From Gigaspora margarita (Eukaryota > Glomeromycota > Glomeromycetes > Diversisporales > Gigasporaceae), in assembly GCA_009809945.1 (NCBI GenBank), contig WTPW01000924.1:123422-187421 (forward strand): DNA of 64,000 nt, read 5' to 3'. A model generated the notes under the pieces. It saw only the letters and a program-made list of their open reading frames with translations. It was not told the DNA's origin and did not search any database. How positions within the stretch are numbered: the stretch's first letter is position 1; each line of letters begins with the position of its first letter. This document shows, in pieces, positions 1 through 11,879 of this stretch. A program made the position numbers and the translations under genes.

Positions 1-259
1 AAAGTCAAATTTAAGCATCTTTCTTCAAATTTCAAGTAAATAAAAAATATTCAGCCAATTTAATGATTTTTAGGTGCTGAATATGTTAACTTAGTGCATT
101 ATATTAGAATTAATTAGCGAACATGACTTAAAAGTTCAATATTGAATATGACTAAACTGAACCTGAACTTGACCAAAGTTCAGTTCAGGTTCATAGGAAC
201 ACTACTGAATGTTTTTTATTTAACTTGAAATTTGAAGAAAGATGCTTAAATTTGACTTT
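1..259. repeat. TIR element, ~260 bp
   Basis: Bases 1-47 reappear as their reverse complement at 212-259, giving terminal inverted repeats of about 47 bp. Inside, 153-193 is itself a hairpin (TGAACCTGAACTT facing AGTTCAGTTCAGGTTCA). No coding capacity. The element may extend beyond the left edge of the window. It is MITE-like; the superfamily cannot be told. Confidence 0.6.
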
Positions 260-1423
260 TTTGATCAAAAATCCAAAATTAAGTATTTATCTTCTAAATT
301 TCAAGTAAAATAAAACCAATTTTGCCAAATATATATATTATTAGATGCTGAATAAGTTTACTTAGTGCATAAAGTTAGAATTAATTAATAAGAATTTGTG
401 AATTATAAAATTTTATAAAATTTTATAAAATCTTATAATTTATGAAATTTTACTCTAACTTCATGCAATAAATAAACTTGTTTAGCACCAAAAAATACAT
501 ATAAATATATTTGAACTTGGACCAGTACTTCAGACCAGACCTGGGTTAAACTCAGACTTTGATTTTTTAAAAAGTTTGAAAATAAAAGTCCAAGTCTGGT
601 CCAAAAATCAAACCAGACTCAGACTTGACTAAAGTCCAGTTTGAGTCTGGTCTGTAGAAGCATTACCTCCTATATAAGAAAAATTTGATTAGCTTTTATG
701 AATCCATATATTTAATATAAAATATCAAAGATCTTGCTTCCCCAAAAATATTTATACATTATCTGTCACTACTCTTATTGATTATATTATAATAAAAATA
801 TTACTTTAACTATAAAGATTTATAAGCTATTAGTTGAAAATTATTACTTTCTTAATATTTTATATAAGTTCTTTAGTTTTTTAACTATTTAAATATTTTT
901 ATTAAATAAAATTTTACTTAAATTTTTAAGTAAAGTTTTTAAAACAAGCCTTTAATTCTAAGTTTGAAAATTATTAAAATTAAGTTTATATATTAAAAAT
1001 AATATAAGCTTGAAATTAAACTTAGTTTTTAACATAAAATTTACTAGCAAATTTTACTAATTAAAAGGCTAAACAAGCCAATTTTTTAAAAAAATTCTAT
1101 AAACTTTAAAAAAGTACTTAGAGCTACTAAATTTTTTATATATGTTGCACCATATATAAGATACTTTATATAAATATTTAATAGTTTATAATTTGTTAAA
1201 TTTTAAATAATTAGCTTTAATTAGTATTACAATAGAATACTACTGGTAGTATGTCTAAATTCTATCCATAAATATTTGATTTAAAAAACAATTACAAAAA
1301 AAATCAATTATTAATTGCAAATACTAACAAACATTTAACTATCATTAAGTCATTAAGACATTAGTCAAAATTTGGTCTTTCAACAGGCTTGCTTCCTAAA
1401 ACAAGTTTAAACATTAATAAATA
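260..1423. other. AT-rich intergenic DNA
   Basis: No gene seen. A diverged half of the left-hand element's terminus lies at about 262-312. 613-652 is a second hairpin with the same layout as 153-193 (CCAGACTCAGACTT facing GTTTGAGTCTGG). The rest is A/T-rich low-complexity sequence. Confidence 0.5.
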
Positions 1424-2668
1424 TTAAAAAGTATACTTTAAAACTAATATTTTTTCTGATAATTTCTTACCTATCTTAGCATTTATAGGTTTAGGAAGAT
1501 TTTGGTATTTCAAAAACCGACTTGTATAAATAGCTTGTTTATGTGTCTGGTAATTAAGTCGTGGTGATATAACTTGTTTTGAATTTTTATTTGAGTCTTT
1601 AATTTCTTTAACTTGTTGAGATAATTCAGACTTTTCATTTCTCAAATCTTCATAAAATTGATTCAGTGTATTAGTTAATTCTTCAGCGATTGGTCTATTT
1701 TGAGGCTCAGCATCTAAGCATTTGTTCATCAAATCCAAAAGTAGTCTGGGAACTTCACATTTAATTTCAGGTCTATAACCTAAACAAATTTTAATTGCTA
1801 GATTCTCATCATGTGGAATATCATGTTATGGAGGATATCCAGCAAAAACTTCTGATATTACTATCCCAAAAGAATAAATATCTGATTTTTGGGTATATTC
1901 TTCTCCATGTAACACCTCTGGAGCAATATAGGGAAGCACACCAAAAATTCCTTCAGAACTTGATTTTTGTGATACTTGTCTGCATAAACCAAAATCTGTA
2001 ACGTAAGAACTAACCACATCTCTGTTAACTATATTTCCAGAATGAAAATCCTTATGTATTAATTTGGCTTTGTGGATTGTATTAAGCCCTTTAGCTATAT
2101 AATATAAAATAAGTAATTTATAATTCCACTTTAAGTCATTATATTTGCTATTTAATAATTTTCGAAGACTTCCTTGTTTTGCATACTGCATAACCATCAT
2201 GTAATTATGATCATATGGATTCTAAGTTATGCCATTAATTTCAATTGCTGAATCGCCTCCATGTTTATGCTGATTTTCAACCTAAAATAATAAGTGTGAT
2301 AAATGAAATTTAAATTATAATTACAATATTAATAATGTTAAATTTATGATACATACTTCTTTTAAAAATTCTTGTTTGATATCTTTAGAATTATCAAGGC
2401 ATTTCAAACAAAAATTCACTTGCGGATTTCTTATCCATTCATTCTCATCATCAAATCCATTAATATATCCGTCAGCCCAAACTGCCTTGAAAACAGTGCC
2501 AAAGCCTCCTTTAGCAAGATACTTGATATTTGTAAATTTAGTAAAAGGTATCCATTCGATGATGTCTTTATATCTCTTTACATTAAGTTGGGTTTGTTTA
2601 ATAAATTCATCGATATAGTTATTACCACTTGTCCAATTATGAAATTCCTTTTTAAATCTTAAACATTG
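1424..2668 (-). pseudogene. Protein kinase pseudogene (TKL-like, AM-fungal expanded family)
   Basis: Two exons are visible on the minus strand. Exon 2668-2357 carries the ATP-binding loop LAKGGFGTVFKAVW and the likely VAIK-type lysine in VNFCLKCL; a 75 nt intron (2356-2282, GTATGT...TTTTAG) follows. Exon 2281-1424 carries the catalytic loop HKDFHSGNI, DFG, APE (YIAPEVLHGEEYTQKSDIYS) and the family's tail motif (QAIYTSR, NLPKP). Two in-frame stops break it: TAG at 2224-2222, where Gln would fit (CAG to TAG), and TAA at 1828-1826 after FAGYPP, where Tyr would fit. The N-terminal zinc-binding part usual in these fungal kinases is missing: the frame meets TAA at 2704-2702, just upstream of the conserved region. 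I read it as a recent pseudogene; two independent sequencing errors are less likely. Confidence 0.85.
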
Positions 2669-2805
2669 AATAATAATAAATATAATAAATATAATAACAT
2701 ATTAAGAACTACAATTAATATTAACCAATATATACCGTCTATCATAGATTAACATATAATAATTTGAGGTGATTTATTATTATTATTGGAATCATTATTT
2801 AATGC

Positions 2806-5800
2806 AAAAACTCATTTAAAAAGCTTACTCGCTATTGCGGTGACACAATACGTAGTTAAAGTTATGTTAGTTTGTATTGGCATTATCATTGATGTATAGC
2901 TAAAAAATTCATTGAAAAAATTTACCCGCTATTGGGTAGTTAAAGTTATGTTAGTTTGTATTGGCATGATTGTTGATATACATCGTAAATTACTGTAAAA
3001 AATTCATTTAAAAAAACTTACCCACTATTGTAGTTAAAGTTATTTTAGTTTGCATTGGCATTATCGTTGATGTATCGTAATTTACTGTAAAAAATTCATT
3101 TAAAACTTACCCGCTATTGTGTAGGTAAAGTTATGTTAGTGTATTGGCATTATCGTTGGAGTATATCGTAATTTACTGTAAAAAAAACCTACCGCCTATT
3201 ACGGTGACACACAGTATGTAGTTAGTTATGTTAGTTTGTATTGGCATATTCGTTGAAGTCTACTATAAAAATTCATTTAGAAAACTTACAGACTATTGCG
3301 GTGTTACACAGTATGTAGTTAAAGCTATGTTAGTTTGTAATGACATTATCGTTGATGTCTCATAATTAACTGTAAAAAAACTTACTCGCTATTACAGTGA
3401 CAAAGTTATGTTGTTTGTAATGGCATTATCGTTGTTGTCTATCGTAATTTATTTTAACAAATTCATTTAAAAAACTTACTCGCTATTGCGGTGACACACA
3501 GTATGTGATGTTAGTTTGCATTGACATCATCGTTGATGTCTATAGTAATTTTACTGTAAAAAATTCATTTAAAAAACTTACTTGCTATTGCAATGACACA
3601 CAGTAAGTTGTTAAAGTTATATTGGTTTATATTGGCATTTCGTGGATATCTATCGTAAAAAATTCATTTAAAAAACTTACTAGCTATAGTGACGTACAGT
3701 ATGTAGTAAAGGTTATGTTAGTTGGCATTATCTATCGTATTTACCGTAAAAAATTCATTTAAAAAACTTACTAGCTATAACGACAAAAGTATGTAGTTAA
3801 AGTTATGTTAGTTTGTATTGGCATTTTCGTTGATGTTTATCGATTTAAAAAGCTTACCCGCTATTGTGGTAACAAACAATATGCAGTTAATGTAGTTTGT
3901 ATTGGCATTATCGTTGTTGCCTATCGTAATTTACTGTAAAACTTACCCGCTATTGGTGACACAGTAAATAGTAAAGTTATTTAATTTGTATTGACATTAT
4001 CGTTGATGTCTATCATAATTTAGTAAAAAATTCATTTAAAAACCTTACCGACTATTGCAGTAACATACAGATATTTTAAAGCTATGTTAGTTTCTATTGG
4101 CATTATCGTTAATGTCTGTCGTCAATTTAAAAAACTTACAGACTATTGCGGTGACACACAGTATGTAGTTAAAGCTATGTTAGTCTGGCATTATCGCCGA
4201 TGTCTATCGTAATCACCTATAAAAATTCCATTAAAAAACTTACTCGCTATTGCGGTGACACACAGTATGTAGTTATGTTAGTCTGTGTTGGCATTATCGT
4301 TGATATCTATCGTAATTTATGTAAAAAATTCATTTAAAAACTTACTCGCTATTATGGTGACACACAGCATGTAGTTAAAGTTATGTTAGCTTATATTGGC
4401 ATTATCATTGATACCTATTGTAATTTACTGTAAAAATTCATTTAAAAAACTTGCCGACTATCACGGTGATACATAGTATGTAATTAGAAATATGTAGTTT
4501 TTAATGGCATTATCGTTGATGTCTATCGTAATTTACTGTAAAAATTCTTTTAAGCAACTTACCGACTGTTGAGGTAGCACACAGTATGTGGTTAAAGTTA
4601 TGTTAGTTTGTATTGGCATTATAGTTGATGTTTATCATCATTTAAATAACTTACAGACTATTGTGACACACAGTATGTAGTTAAATTTATGTTAGCTTGT
4701 ATTGTTGATGTCTATTATAATTTACTGTAAAAAATTCATTTAAAAAACTTACTCGCTATTGCGGTGACATGCAGTATGTTGTTAAAGTTATGTTAGTTTG
4801 TATCGACATTATCGTTGAGGTCTATTGTAATTTACTATTAAAAAATTTACCCACTATTGCGGTAACACACAGTGTGTAGTTAAAGTTATGTTAGTTTGTA
4901 TTTGCATTATTGTTGGTGTCTATCGTAATTTACTGTAAACAATTTATTTAAAACTTACGAGCTAATGCGGTGATGCACAGTGTGTAGTTAAAGTTATGTT
5001 AGTTTGTATTGGCACTGTCGTTGATGTCTATCATAATTTACTGTAAAAAATTCATTTAAAAAACTTACTGACTATTGCGGTAACACACAGAATGCAGTTA
5101 AAGTTATGTTAGTTTATATTGGCATTATCGCTGATATCAGTTGTCATTTAAAAACCTACAGACTATTGCGGTAACACACAGAATGTAGTTAAAGTTATGC
5201 TAGTTTGTATCGTTGATGTCTATCGTAATTTAAAAAACTTACAGACTATAACACACAGTATGTAGTTAAAATTATGTTAGTTTGTGTTGGCATTATCATT
5301 GATGTTTACTGTAAAAAATTCATTTAAAAAACTTACTCGCTATTGCGGTGACACACAGTATGTAGTTAAAGTTATGTTCGTATTGACATTATCGTTGATG
5401 TCTATCGTAATTTAAAAACTTACAGACTATTACGGTTAATTGTGTTAGTATGTTGCATTGTCGTTGATGCCCATCATAATTTACTGCAAAAAATTCATTT
5501 AAAAACTTACAGGCTAATGCGGTGACACACAGTATGTATTATGTTAGTTTGTTTTAGCATGATCATTGATGTCTATCGTAATTTACTGTAAAAAATTCAT
5601 TTAAAAAACTTACTCGCTATTGCAGTGACACACAGTATGCATTTAGTTTGGCATTACCGGTGATGTCTATCATAATTTACTGTAAAAAACTTACTCGCTA
5701 TTGCACAGTATGTAGTTAAAGTTATGTTAGCTTATATTGGCATTATCGTTGGTGTCTACCGTAATTTACTGTAAAAATTCGTTTAAAAAACTTACAGACT

Positions 5801-8566
5801 ATTGCGGTGACATACAGTATGTAGTTAAAGTTATGCTAATTTGTATTGGCATTATCGTTGGTGTCTATCATAATTTACTGTAAAAATTCATTTAAAAAAC
5901 TTACATGCTATTATATAGTTAAAGTTATGTTAGTTTGTATTGGCGTCATCGTTAGTGTCTATCGTAATTTATTGTGAAAAATACATTTGAAAAACTTACT
6001 CGCTATTGCGGTGACATACAGTATGCAGTTAGATTGTATTGACATTATCGTGATGTCTACTGTAAAAAACTTACCGACTATTGCGGTGACACAGTATGTA
6101 TTAAAATTATGTGTGTGCTGACATTATCAGTTATCGCTGATGTCAATTGTAATTTACTGCAAAAAATTCATTTAAAAAACTTACTCGCTACTACTATGGT
6201 GGTAACACACAGTATGTATTATAAGTTATGTCAGTTTGTATTGGCATTAATGTTGATTTCTATCGTAATTTCCTGTAAAAAATTCATTTAAAATAACTTA
6301 CTAGATATAATGACACACAAAGTTATGTTAGCCTGTGTTGACATTATCGTTGATGTCTAAAGTAATTTACTGTAAAAAATTCATTTAAAAAACATACTAA
6401 CCATAGTGACGTAATTAAAGTTATGTTGGCTTGTATTGACATTATCGTTGATGTCTATCATAATTTACTTTAAAAAATTTCATTTAAAAAACTTACTAGC
6501 TATAGTGATTCACAAAGTTATGTTAACTCGTTGACATCTAAGTAATTTGCTGCAAAAAAAAATTCATTTAAAAACTTACGAGCTATTACGGTAAAACAGT
6601 ATGTAGTTAAAGTTATGTTAATTTGTATTATCGCTGGTATCTGTCGTAATTTACTGTAAAAAAATTTATTTAAAAAGCTTACGGGCTATTGCGGTGACAC
6701 AAAGTATGTAGTTAAAGTTATGTTGATTTATATGGGCATTATCTACCGTAATTTACTGTAAAAAATTCATTTAAAAACTTACTGGCTATTGCTTGACGCA
6801 TAGTATGTAATTAAAATTATGTTAATTTGCATTGACATTACGTTGATGTCTATCGTAATTTACCGTAAAAAATTCATTTAAAAAACTTACTCGCTATTGC
6901 GGTGACACACAGTACGTAATTAACGTTATATTAGTTTGTATTGGCGTCTATCGTAATTTACCGTAAAAAATTAATTTAAAAAACTTACGTGTTATTGCGG
7001 TGATATATATATTAAAGTTATGTTAGTTAATATTGGCATTAGAACGTTGTTGTCTATCGTAATTTAAAAACTTACAGACTATTACGGTTAAACATAGTAT
7101 GTAGTAAAGTTATGTTCGATTGTATTATCGTAATTTACTATAAAAAATTTATTTAAAAACTTACTTGCTATTGCGGTGTGGTTAAAGTGATGTTAATTTG
7201 TATTGGCATTGTCATCAATGTCTACCGCAATTTACTGTAAAAAATTCATTTAAAAAACTTACATACTATTGCGGTGACAACAGTATGTAGTTAAAGTTAT
7301 GTTAGATTGTATTGGCATTATCGTTGATTTCTATCGTAATTTACTGTAAAAAATTCATTTAAAAACTTGCCGACTATTGTAGTGATACACAGTATGTAGT
7401 TAATTAAATTAGATTGTATTGCATTATCGTTGTAATTTAAAAATTCATTTAAAAAACTTACCAGCTATTACGGTAACATACAGTATGTACAGTATTAAAA
7501 TTATGTTAGTTCGTATTGGCAGTATCGCCATGTCTTGCTGTAAAAAATTCATTTAAAAAGCTTACCCGCTATTGCGGTAACACACCGTATGTAGTTAAAG
7601 TTATGTTAGTTTGTATTGGCATTCGTTGATGTCTAGTCGTGTCTGAAGTTAGCATTTGCTTGAAGTTGCAACTTCAAGCACTTGGAAGTTACACTTGCCT
7701 AAAATTACTTGCTAACGCGTGCAAGATGATCTAATTTCAGGGGCTAATTTCAGTCAAGTGTAATTTCAGGCACCTGAAGTTATAACTTCAGGCACGACAG
7801 TTGTAATTTACTATAAAAAATTCATTTAAAAAATTTACCTGCTATTGCAGTAATACAGTATGCAGTTAAAGTTATGTTAGATTGTATTGTTAATGTCTAT
7901 CGTAATTTACTGTAATAATTCATTTAAAAAAACTTACCGCCTATTGTGGTGACACAAAGAATGTAATTAAAAGTCTGTATTAGCATTATCGTTGATGTCT
8001 ATCGCAAAAAAAATTCATTAAGAACTTACAGACTATTGTGGTAACACACAGTATTTAGTTAAAGTTATGTTACAGTAGTTTGTATTGGATTATCGTGGAT
8101 GTCTATCGTAATTTATTGTAAAAAATTCATTTAAAAAACTTACTAACTATAGTGGCTCACAGTATGTAATTAAGTTATGTTAGTTTGTATTGGCATTAAC
8201 TTTGATGTCTATCGTAATTTATTGTAAAAAATTCATAAAAAAAAAACTTACATACTATTGCAGTGATATACACAGCATGTTAAATTTATGTTAGTTTGTA
8301 TTGGTAATATCAGTGATGTCTATCGTAATTTAAAAACTTACAGACTATAGCGGTAACACATAGCATGTAGTTAAAGTTATGTTAGTTTGTATTGACATTA
8401 TTGTTGATGTCTATTGTAATTTACTGTAAAAAATTCATTTTAAAAAAACTTACCGACTTTTTCGTTAACACACAAGTATGTATTAGCATTATCATTATCT
8501 ATCATAATTTACTGTAAAAAAAATTCATTTAAGGATTTAAAGAACTTACCGACTATTGCGTTGGTT
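2806..8566 (-). repeat. Tandem array of ~58 intron-like units, ~110 bp each
   Basis: About 58 degenerate direct copies of a unit of roughly 80-110 bp fill 5.7 kb. On the plus strand a unit reads ACTTAC-NNN-CTATTGCGGTGACACAC, then AGTATGTAGTTAAAGTTATG, TTAGTTTGTATTGGCATTAT, CGTTGATGTCTATCGTAATT, TACTGTAAAAAATTCATTTA. Shorter units lack part of the last segment. On the minus strand this gives a donor GTAAGT, a branch-point-like CTAAC, and CAATAG exactly 3 nt before the next donor. Those 3 nt (NNN) vary far more than the rest. One MITE interrupts the array at 7636-7798. There are no long ORFs; short open frames inside are incidental. It could be an ordinary satellite, but the conserved splice signals argue for more (see the next feature and the findings). 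Confidence 0.9.
7636..7798. mobile_element. MITE inside the array
   Basis: A 163 bp insert with inverted ends (GTCGTGTCTGAAGTTA facing TAACTTCAGGCACGAC) and further internal CTGAAGTT/AACTTCAG palindromes interrupts one unit of the array. It lies in the intron-like part, not next to a triplet. No clear target duplication is visible. Confidence 0.7.
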
Positions 8567-8617
8567 GAGTTATTGATTTAGCATTAACTTTTAGGAACCA
8601 AAATTTACAAATACACA

Positions 8618-10041
8618 TTATACTTGCAATTTTTCAACTAAATTATAGGCTTCCATTGCCCATGTATCTTCTGGTTTAATGTTTAATAATTGCTTCAAGT
8701 CAGTAATCGATTCGTTGTACCTTTTCATTATATAATTAATTTCCCCTCGATATTTTAGTGCTGTTATATTATCTGGTTCAATTTCTAACAATCTAGTTAA
8801 ATCTTCCAATGCTTTATCATATTCACCCATGATAAAAAATATTTTTCCTCGATAGCCTAATTCAAAAACATTGGTTTGCTTCTTTTCTAACGACTTTGTT
8901 AATTCACCTGTTAAATTAACCAACATATTTTCGCATCCACCCATAATGTAATAATTCTTTCCTTGATATTCTAATGCTGATGCATTATTTGATCTTTTAC
9001 TAATGTCTTCATTAGTCATTACTGTAATTGAAATGGATATATAGAAAAGATTAAAGTTAAATAAGCTAAAAATGATTGATCCCTTTGACAAATTTACCAG
9101 AATATTTGAATGGTTCACGGCCGAAATTCACTTCTACAGACCCGTTTTGTGATCTAAATCCAACACAAGGATATAGAATGCCTTTCCAATTGTCAGGCAG
9201 ATTGCACGCAATTCCTTAAATATGTTATAACCATTAAATTTCTACATATCTGCTTTGAAAATATAAAATTTTTTTAAGTGTAACTACCCAAGTTAATTCC
9301 GTTTTTAGTATAAAATACCATCTTCGTCATGAAATTTAAATAGCATCCAATAATATCACCGGTGCCATACGTTGGCCCATATGGCTCGCCGCCTCCAGAA
9401 CAAAATGAATATCCATCGTCACCATGGTAGCCACAGTCCCATAATTCACTTTCCTTAGACTCTTGTCCTAAAAGATATTATATTTATTTTAATCTAAAAT
9501 AATAAAGAATAATAAAAAAAATCTTCTATTACCAGGCATTAGCATGTTATTTATAAAATATGGTTTTATAATTGAATCGTCTATCTCTTTATCATTTTGC
9601 TTTGTACAATATCCGACTCCAATCATTCTATCAAAAAAATAGGATAAAAGATTAAAAAAAAAAAAAAAAAATACGGATGTGTTTATGACGGGAAATAATC
9701 AATATACCCATTTTTTCCTTCATTTATAATTTTAATTTCAAAGTAAAATATCCCACACTGTGAAGGAATTGAACAATTTGCTCGAATTATAGCAGCTTTC
9801 TTATCATCAGGATCTTTAAAAAAGGGATTTTTTAAAATAAAATCAACAGCTATGTATATTCTTTAATTAAACTACAAACGATTAAATCGAGATGCTTTTT
9901 TGAGGTTTTCTAATTTATCTTACCAGTATAATTCACTCTCAGTCCACCTGAATCTATGTTAATAGATGGTGAATTATTTTCAATATCCCATGCAGTCGGT
10001 AAAATAATATCATTGAATTGAGTTGTTAATTCCAATTCCAT
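8618..10041 (-). CDS. SPRY-TPR domain protein (six exons)
   Basis: Six exons rebuild to an uninterrupted 351-residue frame: 10041-9924, 9849-9708, 9627-9533, 9467-9288, 9214-9098 and 9021-8618 (1056 nt including stop). All five introns are 65-80 nt with GT...AG ends and fitting phases. The start is ATG 10041-10039 ([10 protein letters not shown]). Residues about 40-214 form a SPRY domain: [86 protein letters not shown]. Residues about 218-351 hold three to four TPR units ([36 protein letters not shown]). Both modules are protein-binding, so an adaptor role is likely; no enzymatic residues are seen. The join between the modules depends on the 76 nt intron 9097-9022; read through, the SPRY frame stops at once. 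A GTATAA donor two codons before the stop points into the downstream repeat array. The gene is intact. Confidence 0.85.
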
Positions 10042-10311
10042 TGAGTTAAAATTTTTCAAATCTTTCGTTTAGACGATTAGTTAAACCTATTTTGTACATG
10101 AATACAAATTTTATGCGTATGCGGTATCTGTGTACATCAATGTTAGCCAAAGTGTTTGATTGGCGCTTAGAAATAATTGTTAGCGCTTGGAGCGTTTTAT
10201 TTTTAGTAATTGACTTTATGTGAACTAGCTTCATTTGGAAATTTTATGTTTCATTAATTCTTAATGATTGTAGAAAGAACTCTATACTATACTTACAGCT
10301 GATTTGCAAAT

Positions 10312-10455
10312 TTCGATAATTATTTTCGGTAATAACAGTTTAGTTTTTCGATAATATAATTTTCGGCCGGTACAAAACATACCGCAATAATATATACTGG
10401 CCGATAATTATATTATCGAAAAACTACACTGTTATTACCGAAAAATAATATCGAA
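10312..10455. mobile_element. Palindromic MITE, family A copy 1
   Basis: 144 bp with inverted arms of about 58 bp (TTCGATAATTATTTTCGGTA facing its complement at 10436-10455) around a centre containing GGTACAAAACATACC. A diverged second copy with the same centre lies at 20646-20758. Both are preceded by ACAGCTGATT. Confidence 0.75.
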
Positions 10456-10572
10456 AGTTGGATGGTCATCACAAAATTCATCACGTGTCCCACTAATTTT
10501 CAAATCAATTGTAACGCCTGCGTATATATATGTGCAACGTTTCGAATCGTTGCGTATATTACAGCTGATTAC

Positions 10573-11711
10573 TATATAGTCACCCTCTATATAGTCACAA
10601 ATCCAATATAATCACTTTTGTAAATTTACCAACCTTTTTTTACTATAATTTTCACCTCTATATAAGCACATTTGCATTATAATCACTATCACAATTTTTT
10701 ATTTACAACCTATATAAAACTACCTCTACATAATCACATTATTATTATAAATATTTTGAATTAGTTATTTTATTATTATAAATATTTTTTAACAAATAAA
10801 AATTTTTTAAATTTTGGTTTTTTTAAATAATCAATTATAATTGCTATATATAAAAGTTAAATTATACTAACTAAATCGATAATAATGCTCTAAGTATATT
10901 GTTCAGGAGACAAAATTACATATATGTTAAAATTTTGAGATAATTTGAATAACATTTTATTATTACACTTTTACAAGTTACACTTAGACGAAAAAAACTA
11001 AATAAATTAAAAATTTTTGAACTTATCCAAAATTATAAAAGTGTATTAATAAAATTTTATCCAAATTATTTCAAAATTTCAGAATATATGTAATTTTCTA
11101 TTCCAAATAACTTTATTTAGATAATTATTATCGATTTACTTAATATAATTTTGACTTTTATATGTAGCCATGATATATGATTATTTAAAAAAAGAATTTT
11201 TTAATTTTTTTTAAATAATCATATGTCGTAGCTACATATAAAAGTCAAAATTATATTAAGTAAATCAATAATAATTATCTAAGTAAAGTTATTCGGAATA
11301 GAAAATTACATATATTCTGAATTTTTGAAATAATTTGGATAAAATTTTATTAATGCATTTTTATAATTTCAGATAAGTTCAAAAATTTTTAATTTTTTAA
11401 TTTTTTTCGCCAAAAAGTAACTTGTAAAAGTGTAATAATAAATATTATTCAAATTATTTCAAAATTTCAATATATATGTAATTTTGTTTTCTAAACAATA
11501 TTACTTAGAGCATTATTATCGATTTACTTAGTACAATTTTAACTTTTATATGTAACAATTATAATCAATTATTTAAAAAAACAAATTTAAAAATGTTTTT
11601 TTTTATTAAAACTTCTATATAGTCACAATTTTTTATATATAATTTATTATAATTGTGGTTATATAGAATTCCTTCTATATTAGTCACATCTCTATATAAT
11701 CACCACTCTTT
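10573..11711. mobile_element. TIR DNA transposon, left part (split by a LINE)
   Basis: The left end (TATATAGTCACCCTC, then TATATAGTCACAA) is mirrored by the right end beyond the LINE at 19350-19388 (GTGTAACTATATGGAGGTTT, GACTATAT). The interior, about 10800-11600, is itself a long inverted repeat centred near 11200, so the unsplit element of about 1.18 kb was largely palindromic. No transposase is seen, so it is non-autonomous. Terminal and subterminal TATATAGTCAC/ATAATCAC motifs recall the MITE at 47892-48092. Confidence 0.7.
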
Positions 11712-11879
11712 TTTTTTTTTTTTTTTAAAAGAGAGGTCTATCCTCTAATTCTTTATTAAGATTAAGTAAGTTATACATATAAGAATTACATGTAAGAAAA
11801 AACTAATCTATTTGGGAAGTAGGGGTAAGAGCTGTGGTTTACTCTCGACTTTATTCTTTACTAGAATGGTCGTAGACCT

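Larger units (their letters stand above)
2721..8623 (-). other. Hypothetical chain of 3-nt micro-exons continuing the SPRY-TPR gene
   Basis: Inference. If each repeat unit is spliced as an intron, what is left is one triplet per unit, about 58 in a row, every one in phase 0. The chain would begin where the upstream gene has CAA|GTATAATG (donor G at 8623), cross a 71 nt intron (8623-8553), and enter the first triplet, TCG at 8552-8550. It could end by splicing from the last donor (GTAAGC, 2828-2823) to the AG at 2740-2739 and a short exon (ACG GTA TAT ATT GGT TAA, 2738-2721). On the minus strand the triplets would encode by my count 18 Ser, 17 Arg, 9 Leu, 3 Gln, 3 Pro and two each of Tyr, Ala, His and Trp, with no stop codon: an RS-like tail. 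At least three units (near 6298, 6390 and 6985) lack the AG before the triplet and would be skipped. No transcript evidence is available here. Confidence 0.3.

Noticed and set aside
2806..8566. CRISPR-like array
   Set aside because: Spacing between repeats is 3 nt, the unit is ~110 bp, and the genome is eukaryotic; there are no spacers of 25-40 bp and no cas genes.
2282..8623. One ~6 kb intron joining SPRY-TPR to the kinase
   Set aside because: The only AG before the kinase exon (2659-2658) is phase 2, while the TPR donor is phase 0, and an in-frame TAA precedes it; other introns here are under 100 nt.
9022..9118. N-terminal extension of the TPR frame beginning at 9118 (GTG)
   Set aside because: It starts with GTG and crosses what the splice sites and SPRY reading show to be an intron (9022-9097).
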